Below, in pieces: positions 1 to 11,373 of a stretch of 64,000 nt of DNA. Each line of letters begins with the position of its first letter. The first letter of the stretch is position 1. The stretch spans positions 202,620 through 266,619 of the forward strand of contig NZ_JH815193.1 of NCBI RefSeq assembly GCF_000296405.1. The letters run 5' to 3'. The notes under the pieces are model-generated. The model was given only the letters and a program-made list of their open reading frames with translations. It had not been told where the DNA came from and ran no database searches. A program made the translations under genes and the position numbers. The stretch comes from Corynebacterium otitidis ATCC 51513. GTDB taxonomy: Bacteria > Actinomycetota > Actinomycetes > Mycobacteriales > Mycobacteriaceae.

Positions 1-69
1 CGGGACCTGAGCCCCGGCCGCACGCCGCGGGCGGGCCGGGCGCGGCGCGGCCGCCCGCAGCGGCGGGAC

Positions 70-2106
70 CTAGACCTCGAGCATGGGGTGGAGCTGGGAG
101 ACCTTGAGTCGGCGCGCCGCGCGGGTGCACACCGCAGACAGCAGCCACGCGCCGGCGAGCACGCAGGCCAGCACGACGATCCCCTGCTGGAGCCTGGGGT
201 CGCCGGGCTGGCCGCCGACGATCGCGTGGCGCAGCACGTTGACCCCGTAGGTCATGGGGTCGACGACGTGGATCCACTGCAAAAGCCTCGGCTGGGTCTC
301 GACCGGGTAGAGCCCGCCGGAGGAGACGAGCTGCACGCCCATGAGCGCGAGGCACGCCACCCGGCCCGGCGCGGGCCCGGCGATGGTGTTGAGCGCCTGG
401 GTGACGGCGACGAACACCGCGGAGAGCCCCATGAGCGCGCCGAGCAGCCCGAGCGGGTGCTCCGGCTCGAGCCCGATGGCGAGCGTCGCGACGAGATAGA
501 CGGCGATGGCCTGCGCCTGGCCGATGAGCGCCGCCGGCAGGTAGGAGGCGACGACCGCGCGCCACGGCGGGGTCCCGGAGTCGATGGTGCGCCTGATGCG
601 GGGCCGAACGACGAGGAAGATGATGGTAGCGCCCATGAACATCGCCAGCGAGAAGAAGAACGGCGCGAGCCCCACGCCGAACAAGCTGGGCTCCTCGTCG
701 GTGAGGTTGCCGCTCGCGGGGTTCGCGGCGGCGGGGGCGCGCTGGGCGCGGTCGGCCTCGTCGAAGCGCGGCGCGTCGCCGGCCGCGTCGGAGAGCTGCA
801 GGTGGAGCTCGCCGGCGCCGTCGTCGAGGGCGACGAGGCCCTCCCTGAGCGCCCCGGCGCCGACGGTGAGCTGGCCGACGCCGTCGGCGAGCAGCTGGGA
901 GCCGCTCACCAGCGCGCCGGTGCCCACCACCAGCGCCTGCGAGCCGTCCTTCAAAGTGCCGAGCCCGGTCTCGAGGAGGGCGGCGGCCTGGGCGGCGGCG
1001 TCGACGCCCGCGCGGTACTCCCCGCCCGGGGCGAGCTGGCCTGCGACCTCGCGGGCGCCGGCCTGGAGCAGCGCGACCTTCGAGGCGATGTCCTCCTCCT
1101 CGCCGCCGGCCTCGATGCGGGTTTTGAGCTCCTCGGCCTTGTCGGCGAGCGCCTGCGCATCTGCGAGGGGCACGTCGCGAAGAGCCTCCGCAACGTCGCC
1201 GAGCACGGCGGCGGCGCGGCCGCGGGCCTCGGCGACCTTCGCGGTGACGTCGCCTACCGTGTCGGCGGCCTCGTCGACGCCGTCGGCGACGGCCCCGGAG
1301 CCGGCGGCGAGCGCGTCGGTCGCGGCCTGGAGGGTGCGCAGCCCCTCGGCGAGCTCCGCAGCTCCCCCGGCGGCGGCGCCGATCCCCTCGTCGAGGGCCC
1401 GCGCCCCACCGTCCAGGGTGCGCGCGCCCTCGGCGGCGTCCCCGACGCGCTCGTTGAGCTCCCCGATGCCGCCGTCCAGGGCCTCGGCGCCGCTTTTCGC
1501 GGTGCCGGCGCCCTCGTCGACGGCGCCCGCGCCCTCGGCGGCCTTGTCGAGGCCCTCCCCGACGAGGGTGTAGCCGAGCAGCAGGCGGTCGGTGACCTCC
1601 TCGCCGAGCTGAGCGTCGACCGCGGAGATGAGCGCCTGGGTCGCCTGGTTGCCGAGCAGGGTGGGGATGAAGCCGTTGGCGTTGGACAGCGCGACGTTGA
1701 TCGTCGCGGAGCGCGGGTTGTCCCCCGCCGCGGAGGTCGCCGCCTCGGAGAAGTCCTCGGGGATCTCGATGGCGAGGTAGTACGTGCCGTCGGCGACGCC
1801 GTCCTTCGCCTCGGCGGCGTCGACCTCGTGGATGTCGAGCGCGCCGGCCTCGACGACCTGCTCGGCGACCTCCGCGCCGGCCTCGACGCGCTCGTCGCCC
1901 TCGTCGCCCGGCGCGTCGGCGCCCTTATCGGAGTTGACGAGCGCGACGGGCAGCCGGTCGAGGTGCCCGATCGGGTCGAAGTAGGCCCACACGAACAGCC
2001 CGCCGAAGATGAGCGGCAGAAGGGTAAGAGCGAGGATGGCGAGCTTGGGCAGCACCCCGTGGCCGAAGCGGCGCAGCTCCGAGCTGCCGGTGAGAAGCGC
2101 GATCAC
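70..2106 (-). CDS. YhgE/Pip-family membrane protein (ABC-2-like)
   Basis: A 678-residue membrane protein of the YhgE/Pip (phage infection protein) group. One hydrophobic segment lies at about residues 21-43, followed by a large extracytoplasmic region. From about 180 to 440 this is built of Gly/Ala-rich helical repeats of the kind GAxxLDxG, typical of the family. The last 200 residues hold a cluster of about five membrane helices resembling ABC-2 export permeases. The start is GTG, and it overlaps the stop of the upstream degenerate ATPase gene by 4 bp (GTGA), so the two are probably translationally coupled. The transported substrate is not known for most members. A divergent TetR regulator shares the promoter region, which suggests inducible control as with drug or envelope-stress exporters. 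The family assignment is confident; the function is not. Confidence 0.85.
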   Translation of the reverse strand: MIALLTGSSELRRFGHGVLPKLAILALTLLPLIFGGLFVWAYFDPIGHLDRLPVALVNSDKGADAPGDEGDERVEAGAEVAEQVVEAGALDIHEVDAAEAKDGVADGTYYLAIEIPEDFSEAATSAAGDNPRSATINVALSNANGFIPTLLGNQATQALISAVDAQLGEEVTDRLLLGYTLVGEGLDKAAEGAGAVDEGAGTAKSGAEALDGGIGELNERVGDAAEGARTLDGGARALDEGIGAAAGGAAELAEGLRTLQAATDALAAGSGAVADGVDEAADTVGDVTAKVAEARGRAAAVLGDVAEALRDVPLADAQALADKAEELKTRIEAGGEEEDIASKVALLQAGAREVAGQLAPGGEYRAGVDAAAQAAALLETGLGTLKDGSQALVVGTGALVSGSQLLADGVGQLTVGAGALREGLVALDDGAGELHLQLSDAAGDAPRFDEADRAQRAPAAANPASGNLTDEEPSLFGVGLAPFFFSLAMFMGATIIFLVVRPRIRRTIDSGTPPWRAVVASYLPAALIGQAQAIAVYLVATLAIGLEPEHPLGLLGALMGLSAVFVAVTQALNTIAGPAPGRVACLALMGVQLVSSGGLYPVETQPRLLQWIHVVDPMTYGVNVLRHAIVGGQPGDPRLQQGIVVLACVLAGAWLLSAVCTRAARRLKVSQLHPMLEV

Positions 2107-2819
2107 TTCGCGTGCCTCCCCTCGCCCGCGGCGGCGGGCTCCGCGTCGTCACCGGGCTCGTCCCCTTCGCCTCGCAGGTCGATCACCCGCGCGGCGATGC
2201 CGGCGGGGTCGCCGTTGACGCTCAGCGCCACGACGGGCAACCTGTGCGCCAGCCGGGAAAGCCGACGCAGCGCCTCGTCGCGGAGCTCGAGGTCGCGCAG
2301 CTGGTCGACGTCGTCGACGACGAGGAGCGCGGCCTCAGGCCGGGCGACGAGCGCGAGCGCGACGCGCAGCGAGAGCCGGTCGAGCGGGTGGAGCGAGCCG
2401 ACCTTCCCGTCGAGGTCGGGCTCGATGCCCGCCGCCTCGAGGGCGGCGGCGACCCGCGGGTGGGAGGCGACGTTCCTGGGCACCCACCTGTAGAAGGGCA
2501 GCGACCAGGCGAGCTGCTCGCGCAGGACGGTGCGCACGGCGACCTCGCGCTCGAGGGAGTCGAGCTGCGGCACCCCGGCGAGCGCGACCTCCTTGAAGAG
2601 GGCGCGCGGGGTCTTCAGCTCCCGCCCGTCGGGGGCGGCGACGCGAAGCATCCCACCGTGGGGCTTCGCCCGCCCGGCGAGGACGAGGCTTAACAGGGTG
2701 TGGGAGCTCTCCCGACCGCCGCGCAGGAGGCTTAGGCCCTCCCCGAGCGCGAAGCTCCACCCCGGGCCGGACTGGTCCGGGTCGACCACGAGGCCCTCGG
2801 CCTCGACGACGGCTGCCAC
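2103..2819 (-). CDS. Degenerate ABC-type ATPase partner of the YhgE/Pip protein
   Basis: A 238-residue protein with the layout of an ABC ATPase but damaged motifs. The Walker A position reads RGGRESSHT, so the usual GKS/T lysine is replaced by His. The signature LSGGQ is replaced by LHPLD. Walker B (ALLVVDDVD) keeps one Asp but has Asp where the catalytic Glu is expected, and Asn stands near the switch-His position (LSVNGD). The start is placed at GTG 2819, because AAAGGAG lies 5 nt upstream. A longer reading from TTG 2894 would run back across the promoter and operator. It is co-transcribed with, and overlaps, the membrane gene downstream. It may act as a structural or regulatory nucleotide-binding subunit rather than a motor. 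That role is inferred. Confidence 0.75.
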   Translation of the reverse strand: MAAVVEAEGLVVDPDQSGPGWSFALGEGLSLLRGGRESSHTLLSLVLAGRAKPHGGMLRVAAPDGRELKTPRALFKEVALAGVPQLDSLEREVAVRTVLREQLAWSLPFYRWVPRNVASHPRVAAALEAAGIEPDLDGKVGSLHPLDRLSLRVALALVARPEAALLVVDDVDQLRDLELRDEALRRLSRLAHRLPVVALSVNGDPAGIAARVIDLRGEGDEPGDDAEPAAAGEGRHAK

Positions 2820-2892
2820 GGCCGCTCCTTTCGCCGCGGCGGCGCCCGGCCCGCTGACCGGCCCCGCCGCGATAAGTGGAGTATTGACTATC

Positions 2893-2908
2893 AAATACGC
2901 TCGTATCT
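2893..2908. promoter_or_regulatory. Palindromic operator, probable TetR site
   Basis: The inverted repeat AAATACG-CT-CGTATCT has a perfect core (ATACG/CGTAT, 2895-2906). It overlaps the downstream edge of the -10 box of the divergent operon and lies in the intergenic region shared with the TetR gene at 3072. Position and symmetry suit a TetR-family dimer site. Binding is inferred. Confidence 0.6.
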
Positions 2909-2933
2909 AACGCCCCGCGGCGCGGGCTGTCAA
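2905..2933 (-). promoter_or_regulatory. Promoter of the ATPase/YhgE operon
   Basis: Read on the minus strand, TTGACA (2928-2933) is followed after 17 bp by TTAGAT (2905-2910). This is a near-consensus sigma-A promoter about 85 bp upstream of the GTG start at 2819. Confidence 0.7.
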
Positions 2934-3071
2934 CCTGCGGGTTTCTACACTGAGGGAAACGTCCCCCCACTACCCCGCGCCCCACCCCGGCGCCCCAGCC
3001 GGGATCGGGCCCGGGCGGCGGGCGGGCGCGCCGACCGACCAGCACGAGACCAGCCACGAGGGAGGCCCCGA

Positions 3072-3671
3072 ATGCGCAGGGACGCCGAGGAGCGCCACGA
3101 GAGGATCGTCGCGGCCGCCCGGGAGCTCTACTGCGCCCTGCCGCCCGAGCGGGTCACCCACACCGCCGTCGCCGAGCGCGCCGGGGTGGGGATCGCGACG
3201 CTGTATCGCCACTTCCCCGACCGCGACCGCCTCGGCGAGGCCGTCGCCGTCGACGTCCTCCACCGCGCGGTCGACCTCCTCGAGGACCGCCTCGCCGAGG
3301 CGCGCGCCGCCGGCTCCGGCGACGGCCGGCGCCCCGCGATCCGCGCCGCGTGGGAGGGCGCCATCGACGGGCTCGTCGAGCTGGGCATCGGCCCGCTCGT
3401 GCCGGCGCTCGCCCCGGAGAGCTTCGAGCAGCTCTCCCCGCCCGCCGTGGAGCTGAAGAACGCCGCCGAGCGCGCGCTCGGCGGGCTCGTCTCGCTCGCC
3501 GCCGAGGCCGGGCTCGTCCACCCCGGGCTCACCACCAGGCGGCTCATCGCCACGCTCATCGTCTGCACCCGCCCGCCCACCCCGGGGGTCAAGGAGCTTG
3601 AGCCGCAGGTCGGCGCGGTGCTCGTTCGCCTGCTGCTGCGCGGCGGCTGGGCCCAGGACCCCGGCGAGTAG
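3072..3671 (+). CDS. TetR/AcrR-family transcriptional regulator
   Basis: A 199-residue repressor. The N-terminal 50 residues form a TetR helix-turn-helix (around TAVAERAGVGIATLYRHFPDR), followed by an all-helical ligand-binding domain. The ATG at 3072 is preceded by GGAGG. A possible -10, TACACT, lies at 2946-2951. It is divergent from the ATPase/YhgE operon, and a palindrome sits between them on that operon's -10. The simplest reading is local repression of the exporter-like pair, relieved by an unknown ligand. The family is certain; the target is inferred from the layout. Confidence 0.88.
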   Translation: MRRDAEERHERIVAAARELYCALPPERVTHTAVAERAGVGIATLYRHFPDRDRLGEAVAVDVLHRAVDLLEDRLAEARAAGSGDGRRPAIRAAWEGAIDGLVELGIGPLVPALAPESFEQLSPPAVELKNAAERALGGLVSLAAEAGLVHPGLTTRRLIATLIVCTRPPTPGVKELEPQVGAVLVRLLLRGGWAQDPGE

Positions 3672-3906
3672 ACCCCGCCCCTCCCCGCCGCGGCGCGCCC
3701 GGCGGGTCGCGCTTCGGCGTTGGTCGCGCGCGCGGCGCCGTTGATAAACTGAGAGGCCGGCCACGACGCGGCCGCGGCGAGCCGGGGCAAACCGCCGCGT
3801 AGCCGCCATTATTTAAGCCGCGACCAGCGGCGAACCGCGCGCCGGGGGACGACCGCCGCCGGCCTCGCGCCCAGCGATTATTTTCAACGAGAGGTGACGA
3901 GAGACC

Positions 3907-5328
3907 ATGACGATCAGCGTCGTTGACCTGTTTAGCATCGGCATCGGGCCATCCTCCTCCCACACGGTGGGCCCAATGAACGCGGCGAAGAGCTTCGTCG
4001 ACTCCCTTCCCGAGCTCCCCGCGGAGATCCACGTCGAGCTGCGCGGCTCCCTCGCGGCGACGGGCAAGGGCCACGGCACCGACCGCGCCGTCGTGTTGGG
4101 CCTCGCGGGCTACGACCCGACCGACGTGCCCACCGACGTCGACCCGAAGCCGGGCGCCGACGTGCCCGCCCGCGGCACCGCCGAGGGCCCCGGCCGCACC
4201 GTCGGCTACCACATCGAGATGGACCCCGTCTCCCTCGACCTGCATCCCAACGGGATGATCCTCACCCCGCGCAACAGCCGCGGCGAGGCGCTGCGCGCCC
4301 CGGTGGACTACTACTCCGTCGGCGGCGGGTTCGTCATGACCGGCGACGAGCTGCGCGCCGAGAAGGAGGCCAAGAACAACCTGGGCTCCGGCGCGGAGGC
4401 CGCGAGCGACGACTCCATCGAGGTGCCCTACCCGTTCGAGACCTCCGCGGAGCTGCTCGCCCAGTGCGAGCGCACCGGGCTTAGCATCGTCGAGCTCGTC
4501 TCCGCGAACGAGGAGGTCATCCACGCCGAGCGCGGCGGGATGGACTACGTCAACGCCCACCTCGACGCGGTGTGGCGCACGATGCGCCAGTGCGTCACGG
4601 CGGGGATCTCCACCACCGGCACGCTGCCGGGCGGGCTCGACGTCGTGCGCCGCGCCCCGAAGGTCTACAACGACCTCCTCGACCGCCAGATCAGCGGCGC
4701 GAACGACGCCGGCGGCTTCGCCGCGATGGAGTGGGTCAACCTCTACGCGCTCGCCGTCAACGAGGAGAACGCCGCCGGCGGGCGCGTCGTCACCGCCCCG
4801 ACCAACGGCGCGGCCGGCATCATCCCCGCGGTCCTCCACTACGCGCGCGACTTCATCGCCGACTTCACGCCCTCCCGGGCGCGGGAGTTCCTCATCACCG
4901 CGGGCGCGATCGGCGCGATCATCAAGTCCTCGGCGTCGATCTCCGGCGCGGAGGTCGGCTGCCAGGGCGAGGTCGGCTCCGCGTGCTCGATGGCCGCGGC
5001 GGGGCTCTCCGCGGCGCTGGGCGGCACGCCCCGCCAGATCGAGAACGCCGCCGAGATCGGCCTCGAGCATAACCTCGGGCTCACCTGCGACCCGGTCGGC
5101 GGGCTCGTGCAGATCCCCTGCATCGAGCGCAACGCCATCGGCGCGGTCAAGGCGATCAACGCGGCGCGCCTGGCGAGCCTCGGCACCGGGGAGAACCGCG
5201 TCACCCTCGACGACGTCGTCGTGACGATGGCGCAGACCGGCCGGGACATGTCGACCCGCTACAAGGAGACCGCCACCGGCGGGCTCGCGGTCACCCTCGG
5301 CCTGCCGGTCAATCTCACCGAGTGTTAA
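3907..5328 (+). CDS. sdaA: L-serine ammonia-lyase, iron-sulfur, single chain
   Basis: A 473-residue L-serine dehydratase that deaminates serine to pyruvate and ammonia with an oxygen-labile [4Fe-4S] cluster. The beta domain starts with the family motif [12 protein letters not shown] near the N-terminus. The alpha domain follows in the same chain and carries cysteines in [12 protein letters not shown] and [15 protein letters not shown], consistent with cluster binding. The length matches other fused SdaA proteins. The ATG is preceded by a GAGAGGTGA stretch. It is monocistronic, with a 235-bp GC-rich leader on its left and a strong terminator on its right shared with the convergent tyrS. Confidence 0.95.
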   Translation: MTISVVDLFSIGIGPSSSHTVGPMNAAKSFVDSLPELPAEIHVELRGSLAATGKGHGTDRAVVLGLAGYDPTDVPTDVDPKPGADVPARGTAEGPGRTVGYHIEMDPVSLDLHPNGMILTPRNSRGEALRAPVDYYSVGGGFVMTGDELRAEKEAKNNLGSGAEAASDDSIEVPYPFETSAELLAQCERTGLSIVELVSANEEVIHAERGGMDYVNAHLDAVWRTMRQCVTAGISTTGTLPGGLDVVRRAPKVYNDLLDRQISGANDAGGFAAMEWVNLYALAVNEENAAGGRVVTAPTNGAAGIIPAVLHYARDFIADFTPSRAREFLITAGAIGAIIKSSASISGAEVGCQGEVGSACSMAAAGLSAALGGTPRQIENAAEIGLEHNLGLTCDPVGGLVQIPCIERNAIGAVKAINAARLASLGTGENRVTLDDVVVTMAQTGRDMSTRYKETATGGLAVTLGLPVNLTEC

Positions 5329-5423
5329 ACCCGCGGCGCGTCGCGCCCGCCAGGCGGGTGTGACGCGCCGACGCGGCCCCGGCGGGCCTGGCGCCCCGCC
5401 GGCGGCCGGGCAGCGGACGCGTG

Positions 5424-5464
5424 AAGGCCCCGGCCACCCACAGAGACTGGGTGGCCGGGGCCTT
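5424..5464. terminator. Bidirectional terminator between sdaA and tyrS
   Basis: A perfect 17-bp stem (AAGGCCCCGGCCACCCA and its complement) encloses a 7-nt loop, between two convergent stop codons. Confidence 0.85.
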
Positions 5465-5516
5465 CCACTGTGTCCAGGGCGTCGGCGGCGCCCCGGGCAG
5501 GCGAACCCTCGTGCCC

Positions 5517-6791
5517 TTAGGCGAGGTGGGCGCCGGCGAAGTTCTTCTTCCCGCGGCGCAGCACGAGCCAATGCCCGAAGAGCAGGTCGTCGGATGCGGG
5601 CTCGTAGGCCTCGTCGGTGACGCGCTCGTTGTTGACGTAGATCCCGCCCTCCTTCAGGGAGCGCCGCGCCGCGCCCCGGGACTTCGCGAGCCCGGAGGCG
5701 ACGAGCAGGGAGACGATGTCGCGCTCCTCGCCGGGGGCGACCTCGGCGACGTCGGTCTCGCGCAGCGCGGCCGACAGCGTCGCCTCGTCGAGCTCGCGGA
5801 GCTCCGCGCGGCCGAAGAGCGCCTGGGAGGCGAGCTCCACCTGCTTGCGGGCATCCTCGCCGTGGACGAGGTCGGTCATCTCCTGGGCGAGGCGGCGCTG
5901 GGCCGCGCGGCGGTGCGGCTCGTTCTCCACCTGCTCGGCGAGCTCGTCGAGCTCCTCCTTGCCCAAGAACGTGAACCAGCGCAGGTAGCGCACGACGTCG
6001 GCGTCGGCGGTGTTGAAGAAGTACTGGTACCACGCGTAGGGGCTGGTCATCTCCGGGTCGAGCCACAGCGAGCCGCCGCCGGTGGACTTGCCGAACTTCT
6101 TGCCCTCCGAGTCGGTGACCAGCGGCACGGTGAGCGTGTGGACCTTCGCGTCGTTGACCCGGCGGTTCAAGTCCACGCCGGCGACGAGGTTGCCCCACTG
6201 GTCGCCGCCGCCGACCTGCAGGGTGCATCCGTAGCGGCGGTAGAGCTCCGCGAAGTCGTTGGCCTGGAGCAGCATGTAGGAGAACTCGGTGTAGGAGATG
6301 CCGTCGTTCTCCAGGCGACGGCGCACCGTCTCCCTCGAGAGCATCGTGTTGAGCGAGAAGTGCTTGCCTAAGTCCCGGAGGAACTCCACGGCGGTGAGCT
6401 TCTCGGTCCACTCCTGGTTGTTGACGAGCCGGGCGGCGTGCTCGCCCTCGAAGTCGACGAAGCGGCGCAGCTGGCCCGAGATGCGCTCCGCCCAGCCGGC
6501 GACGGTGTCGGCGTCGTTCATCTGCCGCTCGCCGACCTCGCGGGGGTCGCCGATGAGCCCGGTCGCCCCGCCGGCGAGCACGATGGGGTTGTGGCCGGCG
6601 CGCTGGAAGCGAGCGAGCATGAGCAGCGGCACGAGGTGCCCGGCGTGCAGCGAGGGCCCGGTCGGGTCGAAGCCGCAGTAGAGGGTGATCGGCCCGGCCG
6701 CGGCCGCCTCTTTTAAGGCGTCGAGGTCGGTCGACTGGTTAATGAGCCCGCGCCAGGAGAGCTCGTCGATGATGGTGGATGTCTCGGTCAT
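5517..6791 (-). CDS. tyrS: Tyrosyl-tRNA synthetase
   Basis: A 424-residue class I aminoacyl-tRNA synthetase charging tRNA-Tyr. The HIGH-type motif is HAGH at residues 49-52, and the KMSKS-type loop is KFGKST in the middle of the protein. Substrate-pocket segments such as GGDQWGN are present. The C-terminal S4-like domain contains the [16 protein letters not shown] stretch. The ATG at 6791 follows GGGAG. The length is normal for bacterial TyrRS. The gene stands alone, between a terminator and the small Trm112-like gene. Confidence 0.97.
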   Translation of the reverse strand: MTETSTIIDELSWRGLINQSTDLDALKEAAAAGPITLYCGFDPTGPSLHAGHLVPLLMLARFQRAGHNPIVLAGGATGLIGDPREVGERQMNDADTVAGWAERISGQLRRFVDFEGEHAARLVNNQEWTEKLTAVEFLRDLGKHFSLNTMLSRETVRRRLENDGISYTEFSYMLLQANDFAELYRRYGCTLQVGGGDQWGNLVAGVDLNRRVNDAKVHTLTVPLVTDSEGKKFGKSTGGGSLWLDPEMTSPYAWYQYFFNTADADVVRYLRWFTFLGKEELDELAEQVENEPHRRAAQRRLAQEMTDLVHGEDARKQVELASQALFGRAELRELDEATLSAALRETDVAEVAPGEERDIVSLLVASGLAKSRGAARRSLKEGGIYVNNERVTDEAYEPASDDLLFGHWLVLRRGKKNFAGAHLA

Positions 6792-6924
6792 AGGTTCGCT
6801 CCCACGGCGTCGTCGGGCCGCGCCCGCCGCGGGCCGGGCTCAAAATTCCCAGGCCCGCCGGCGGCGCGGCGTGCTGCGGATGGGCGCCCCGGGGAGCAAG
6901 CCCGGGCCGCCTGAGTTGGGCTTC

Positions 6925-7116
6925 CTAGTCCGCGTCGCCGCCCGCGGGCGGCCAGTCGATGGCCTCCTCGGGCAGCATGACGGGGATGTCGTCCTCGATG
7001 CGATAGGCGATGCCGAGCCGCTCGTTGACGAGCACCCCCTCGTCCTTGAGGTAGGTGAGCTGCCCGTGGTCCTTCGGGCAGACCAACAGGTCAACAAGGC
7101 GCGGGTCGAGGCTCAT
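6925..7116 (-). CDS. Trm112-family small zinc-type protein
   Basis: A 63-residue protein of the Trm112/UPF0434 family. The N-terminus reads LVDLLVCPKDHG and the middle reads RLGIAYRIEDDIPVMLPEEA, both typical. Only one of the zinc-finger cysteines is retained (CP.DH rather than CP.C), so metal binding is uncertain. In other organisms such proteins activate methyltransferases. It lies between tyrS and argH. A -10-like TACAAT (7125-7130) sits 8 nt before the ATG, and no ribosome binding site is evident, so the transcript may be leaderless. Confidence 0.85.
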   Translation of the reverse strand: MSLDPRLVDLLVCPKDHGQLTYLKDEGVLVNERLGIAYRIEDDIPVMLPEEAIDWPPAGGDAD

Positions 7117-7124
7117 GGCCCGTC

Positions 7125-7130
7125 ATTGTA
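7125..7130 (-). promoter_or_regulatory. -10 box, leaderless Trm112-like gene
   Basis: TACAAT on the minus strand ends 8 nt before the ATG at 7116, so transcription would begin at or next to the start codon. Confidence 0.45.
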
Positions 7131-7142
7131 GCCGCGCCACAG

Positions 7143-7162
7143 CCCCGCCCACGCGGGCGGGG
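7143..7162 (-). terminator. Hairpin after argH
   Basis: A perfect 8-bp stem CCCCGCCC/GGGCGGGG with a 4-nt loop lies 15 bp past the argH stop. There is no clear T-run on the minus strand, so termination is only probable. Confidence 0.4.
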
Positions 7163-7176
7163 TCGCAGCTTTTCCC

Positions 7177-9848
<2,672 letters not shown>

Positions 9849-9946
9849 GGTCGCTTCAAGCTCCTCGTTCGTCTAGTGATTGTCCACGGCCCCGAAACCG
9901 GCGCCGGGCGCGGTTGAGCGCGCCCGCCGGCCCGCGGCCGCCCACC

Positions 9947-9984
9947 ATCCTAGCGTATATGCACCCGAGAGCAAATTATGCATG
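9947..9984 (-). promoter_or_regulatory. argG promoter with ARG-box-like operator
   Basis: On the minus strand, TTGCTC (9969-9974) and TAGGAT (9947-9952) are 16 bp apart. The 14-mer GCAAATTATGCATG (plus strand, 9971-9984) overlaps the -35 and is identical to one at the same relative position in the argC promoter. It resembles the AT-rich ARG box bound by ArgR. The promoter layout is read directly; ArgR control is inferred. Confidence 0.6.
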
Positions 9985-10050
9985 ACGCTGCGGAACCATG
10001 CGGACGTTTCCCCTGTTCGCCATCCTCCCGGCCTGCCCGGCCGGGCGGGT

Positions 10051-10066
10051 ATGCATCGTTATTCGG
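10051..10066. promoter_or_regulatory. Second ARG-box-like sequence between argD and argG
   Basis: The sequence TGCAT-CGTT-ATTCG (within 10051-10066) matches the ARG-box half-site arrangement TGAAT-N4-ATTCA at most positions. It lies just downstream of argD, where argF would be expected. It may be a second operator for argG or a relic of a lost promoter. Confidence 0.4.
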
Positions 10067-10087
10067 GTGGTTGCGGGCTCCCCGCGG

Positions 10088-11359
10088 CTAACCCGCGGCG
10101 CCCGCGGCGAGGAGCGCCGCCTCGAGCCGGCTCAGGCCCTCTGCGAGCTCGTCCTCGGTGATCACGAGCGGCGGGACGAGCCGGACGGTGCTGTCGTCGG
10201 TGGCGTTGATGAGCACCCCGTGGCTAAGGCCCGCGGCGACGGCCTCCTTGGCGACGGGCCGCCCGAGCTCGAGGGCGATGAGCAGCCCCGCGCCGCGGAC
10301 ACCTGCGACCCCGGGGAGCGCGGCGGCCTTCTCCCTGGCCTGCCGGCCGCGCTCGGCGGCCCGGTCGGCGAGGCCCGCGTCGAGCTCGTCGAGCACGACC
10401 TCCACCGCGGCGGCGGCGAGCGGGTTGCCGCCGAAGGTCGAGCCGTGGTCCCCGGCGTGGAGCAGGCCGGCCGCCTCGCCGCGGGCGAGGCACGCGCCGA
10501 CCGGCACCCCGCCGCCGAGCCCCTTCGCGAGTGTGACGACGTCCGGGGCGGCGCCGGCCTGCTCGAAGGCGAAGAACGTGCCGGTGCGGCCCGCGCCGGT
10601 CTGCACCTCGTCGGCGATAAGAAGCGCGCCCGCCTCGTCGCACGCGGCGCGCAGGTCCTTCAGGTAGCCCTCGGGCGGGACGACGACGCCGTTCTCGCCC
10701 TGGATGGGCTCGACGATGACCGCGCCGATCGTTCCGTCGGCGTCCTTCAACGCGCGGCGCGCGGCCGCGGCGTCGCCGTAGGCGACGAACTCCACCCCGC
10801 CGGGCAGCGGCTCGAAGGGGGCGCGCTTGGCGGGCTGGCCCGTCACCGACAGCGAGCCGAGCGTGCGGCCGTGGAAGCCGCCCTCCGTCGAGAGGATCCC
10901 GGGCCTGCCGGTGCGGCGCGCGAGCTTGATGGCCGCCTCGTTGGCCTCGGAGCCGGAGTTGCACCAGAACACCCGGGCGGACGCCTCCCCGCCCGGGGCG
11001 CCGGCGTTCTTGGCGGCCTCGTCGAAGCGCGCGGCGAGCCGCTCGGCCGCGTCGATGGCGGGCCGGTTGGCCACGAGGTTCGACACCGAGAGCAGCCTGC
11101 CCGCCTGTCTGGCGATCGCCCCGGCGAGGCGCTCGTGACCGTGGCCGAGGCTCGCGACCGCGATGCCGGCGAGGAAGTCGATGTAGTCGCGGCCCTCGGC
11201 GTCGACGACGGCCGCGCCGCGGCCCTCCTCGAGGAGCACCTGCGGGGTGGGATAGGTGCCCATGAGGCTCGCCTCCCAGGCCGCGCGGAACCCGGTCCCG
11301 GCCTGAGAATCGCCCGGCTGGCTCGCGCCGGCGGGGGCGCCGGTCGTGTGGTCGGTCAT
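10088..11359 (-). CDS. argD: Acetylornithine aminotransferase
   Basis: A 423-residue class III PLP-dependent aminotransferase, converting N-acetylglutamate semialdehyde to N-acetylornithine. The PLP lysine is in TLAKGLGGGVPVGA, and the aspartate motif LLIADEVQTGAGRTG precedes it. The length is slightly above the usual 390-400 because of a Pro/Gly/Ala-rich N-terminal tail of about 20 residues. The start is ATG 11359, 14 bp after the argB stop. It is the last gene of the argCJBD unit in this window. Confidence 0.95.
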   Translation of the reverse strand: MTDHTTGAPAGASQPGDSQAGTGFRAAWEASLMGTYPTPQVLLEEGRGAAVVDAEGRDYIDFLAGIAVASLGHGHERLAGAIARQAGRLLSVSNLVANRPAIDAAERLAARFDEAAKNAGAPGGEASARVFWCNSGSEANEAAIKLARRTGRPGILSTEGGFHGRTLGSLSVTGQPAKRAPFEPLPGGVEFVAYGDAAAARRALKDADGTIGAVIVEPIQGENGVVVPPEGYLKDLRAACDEAGALLIADEVQTGAGRTGTFFAFEQAGAAPDVVTLAKGLGGGVPVGACLARGEAAGLLHAGDHGSTFGGNPLAAAAVEVVLDELDAGLADRAAERGRQAREKAAALPGVAGVRGAGLLIALELGRPVAKEAVAAGLSHGVLINATDDSTVRLVPPLVITEDELAEGLSRLEAALLAAGAAG

Positions 11360-11373
11360 CGCAGTCTCTCCTC

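Noticed and set aside
2820-2894. A longer start (TTG 2894) for the degenerate ATPase
   Set aside because: It would run across the operator and lacks a ribosome binding site, whereas GTG 2819 has AAAGGAG at good spacing.
3672-3906. The sdaA leader as a riboswitch (an ACTGAGAGG stretch recalls the TPP box)
   Set aside because: The remaining conserved parts of TPP, glycine or c-di-AMP riboswitches could not be matched, so only a GC-rich leader is described.
3589-6411. A long open frame of about 940 codons on the minus strand opposite sdaA and across tyrS
   Set aside because: It has Arg/Gly/Pro-rich low-complexity composition typical of antisense frames in GC-rich DNA and overlaps two well-supported genes.
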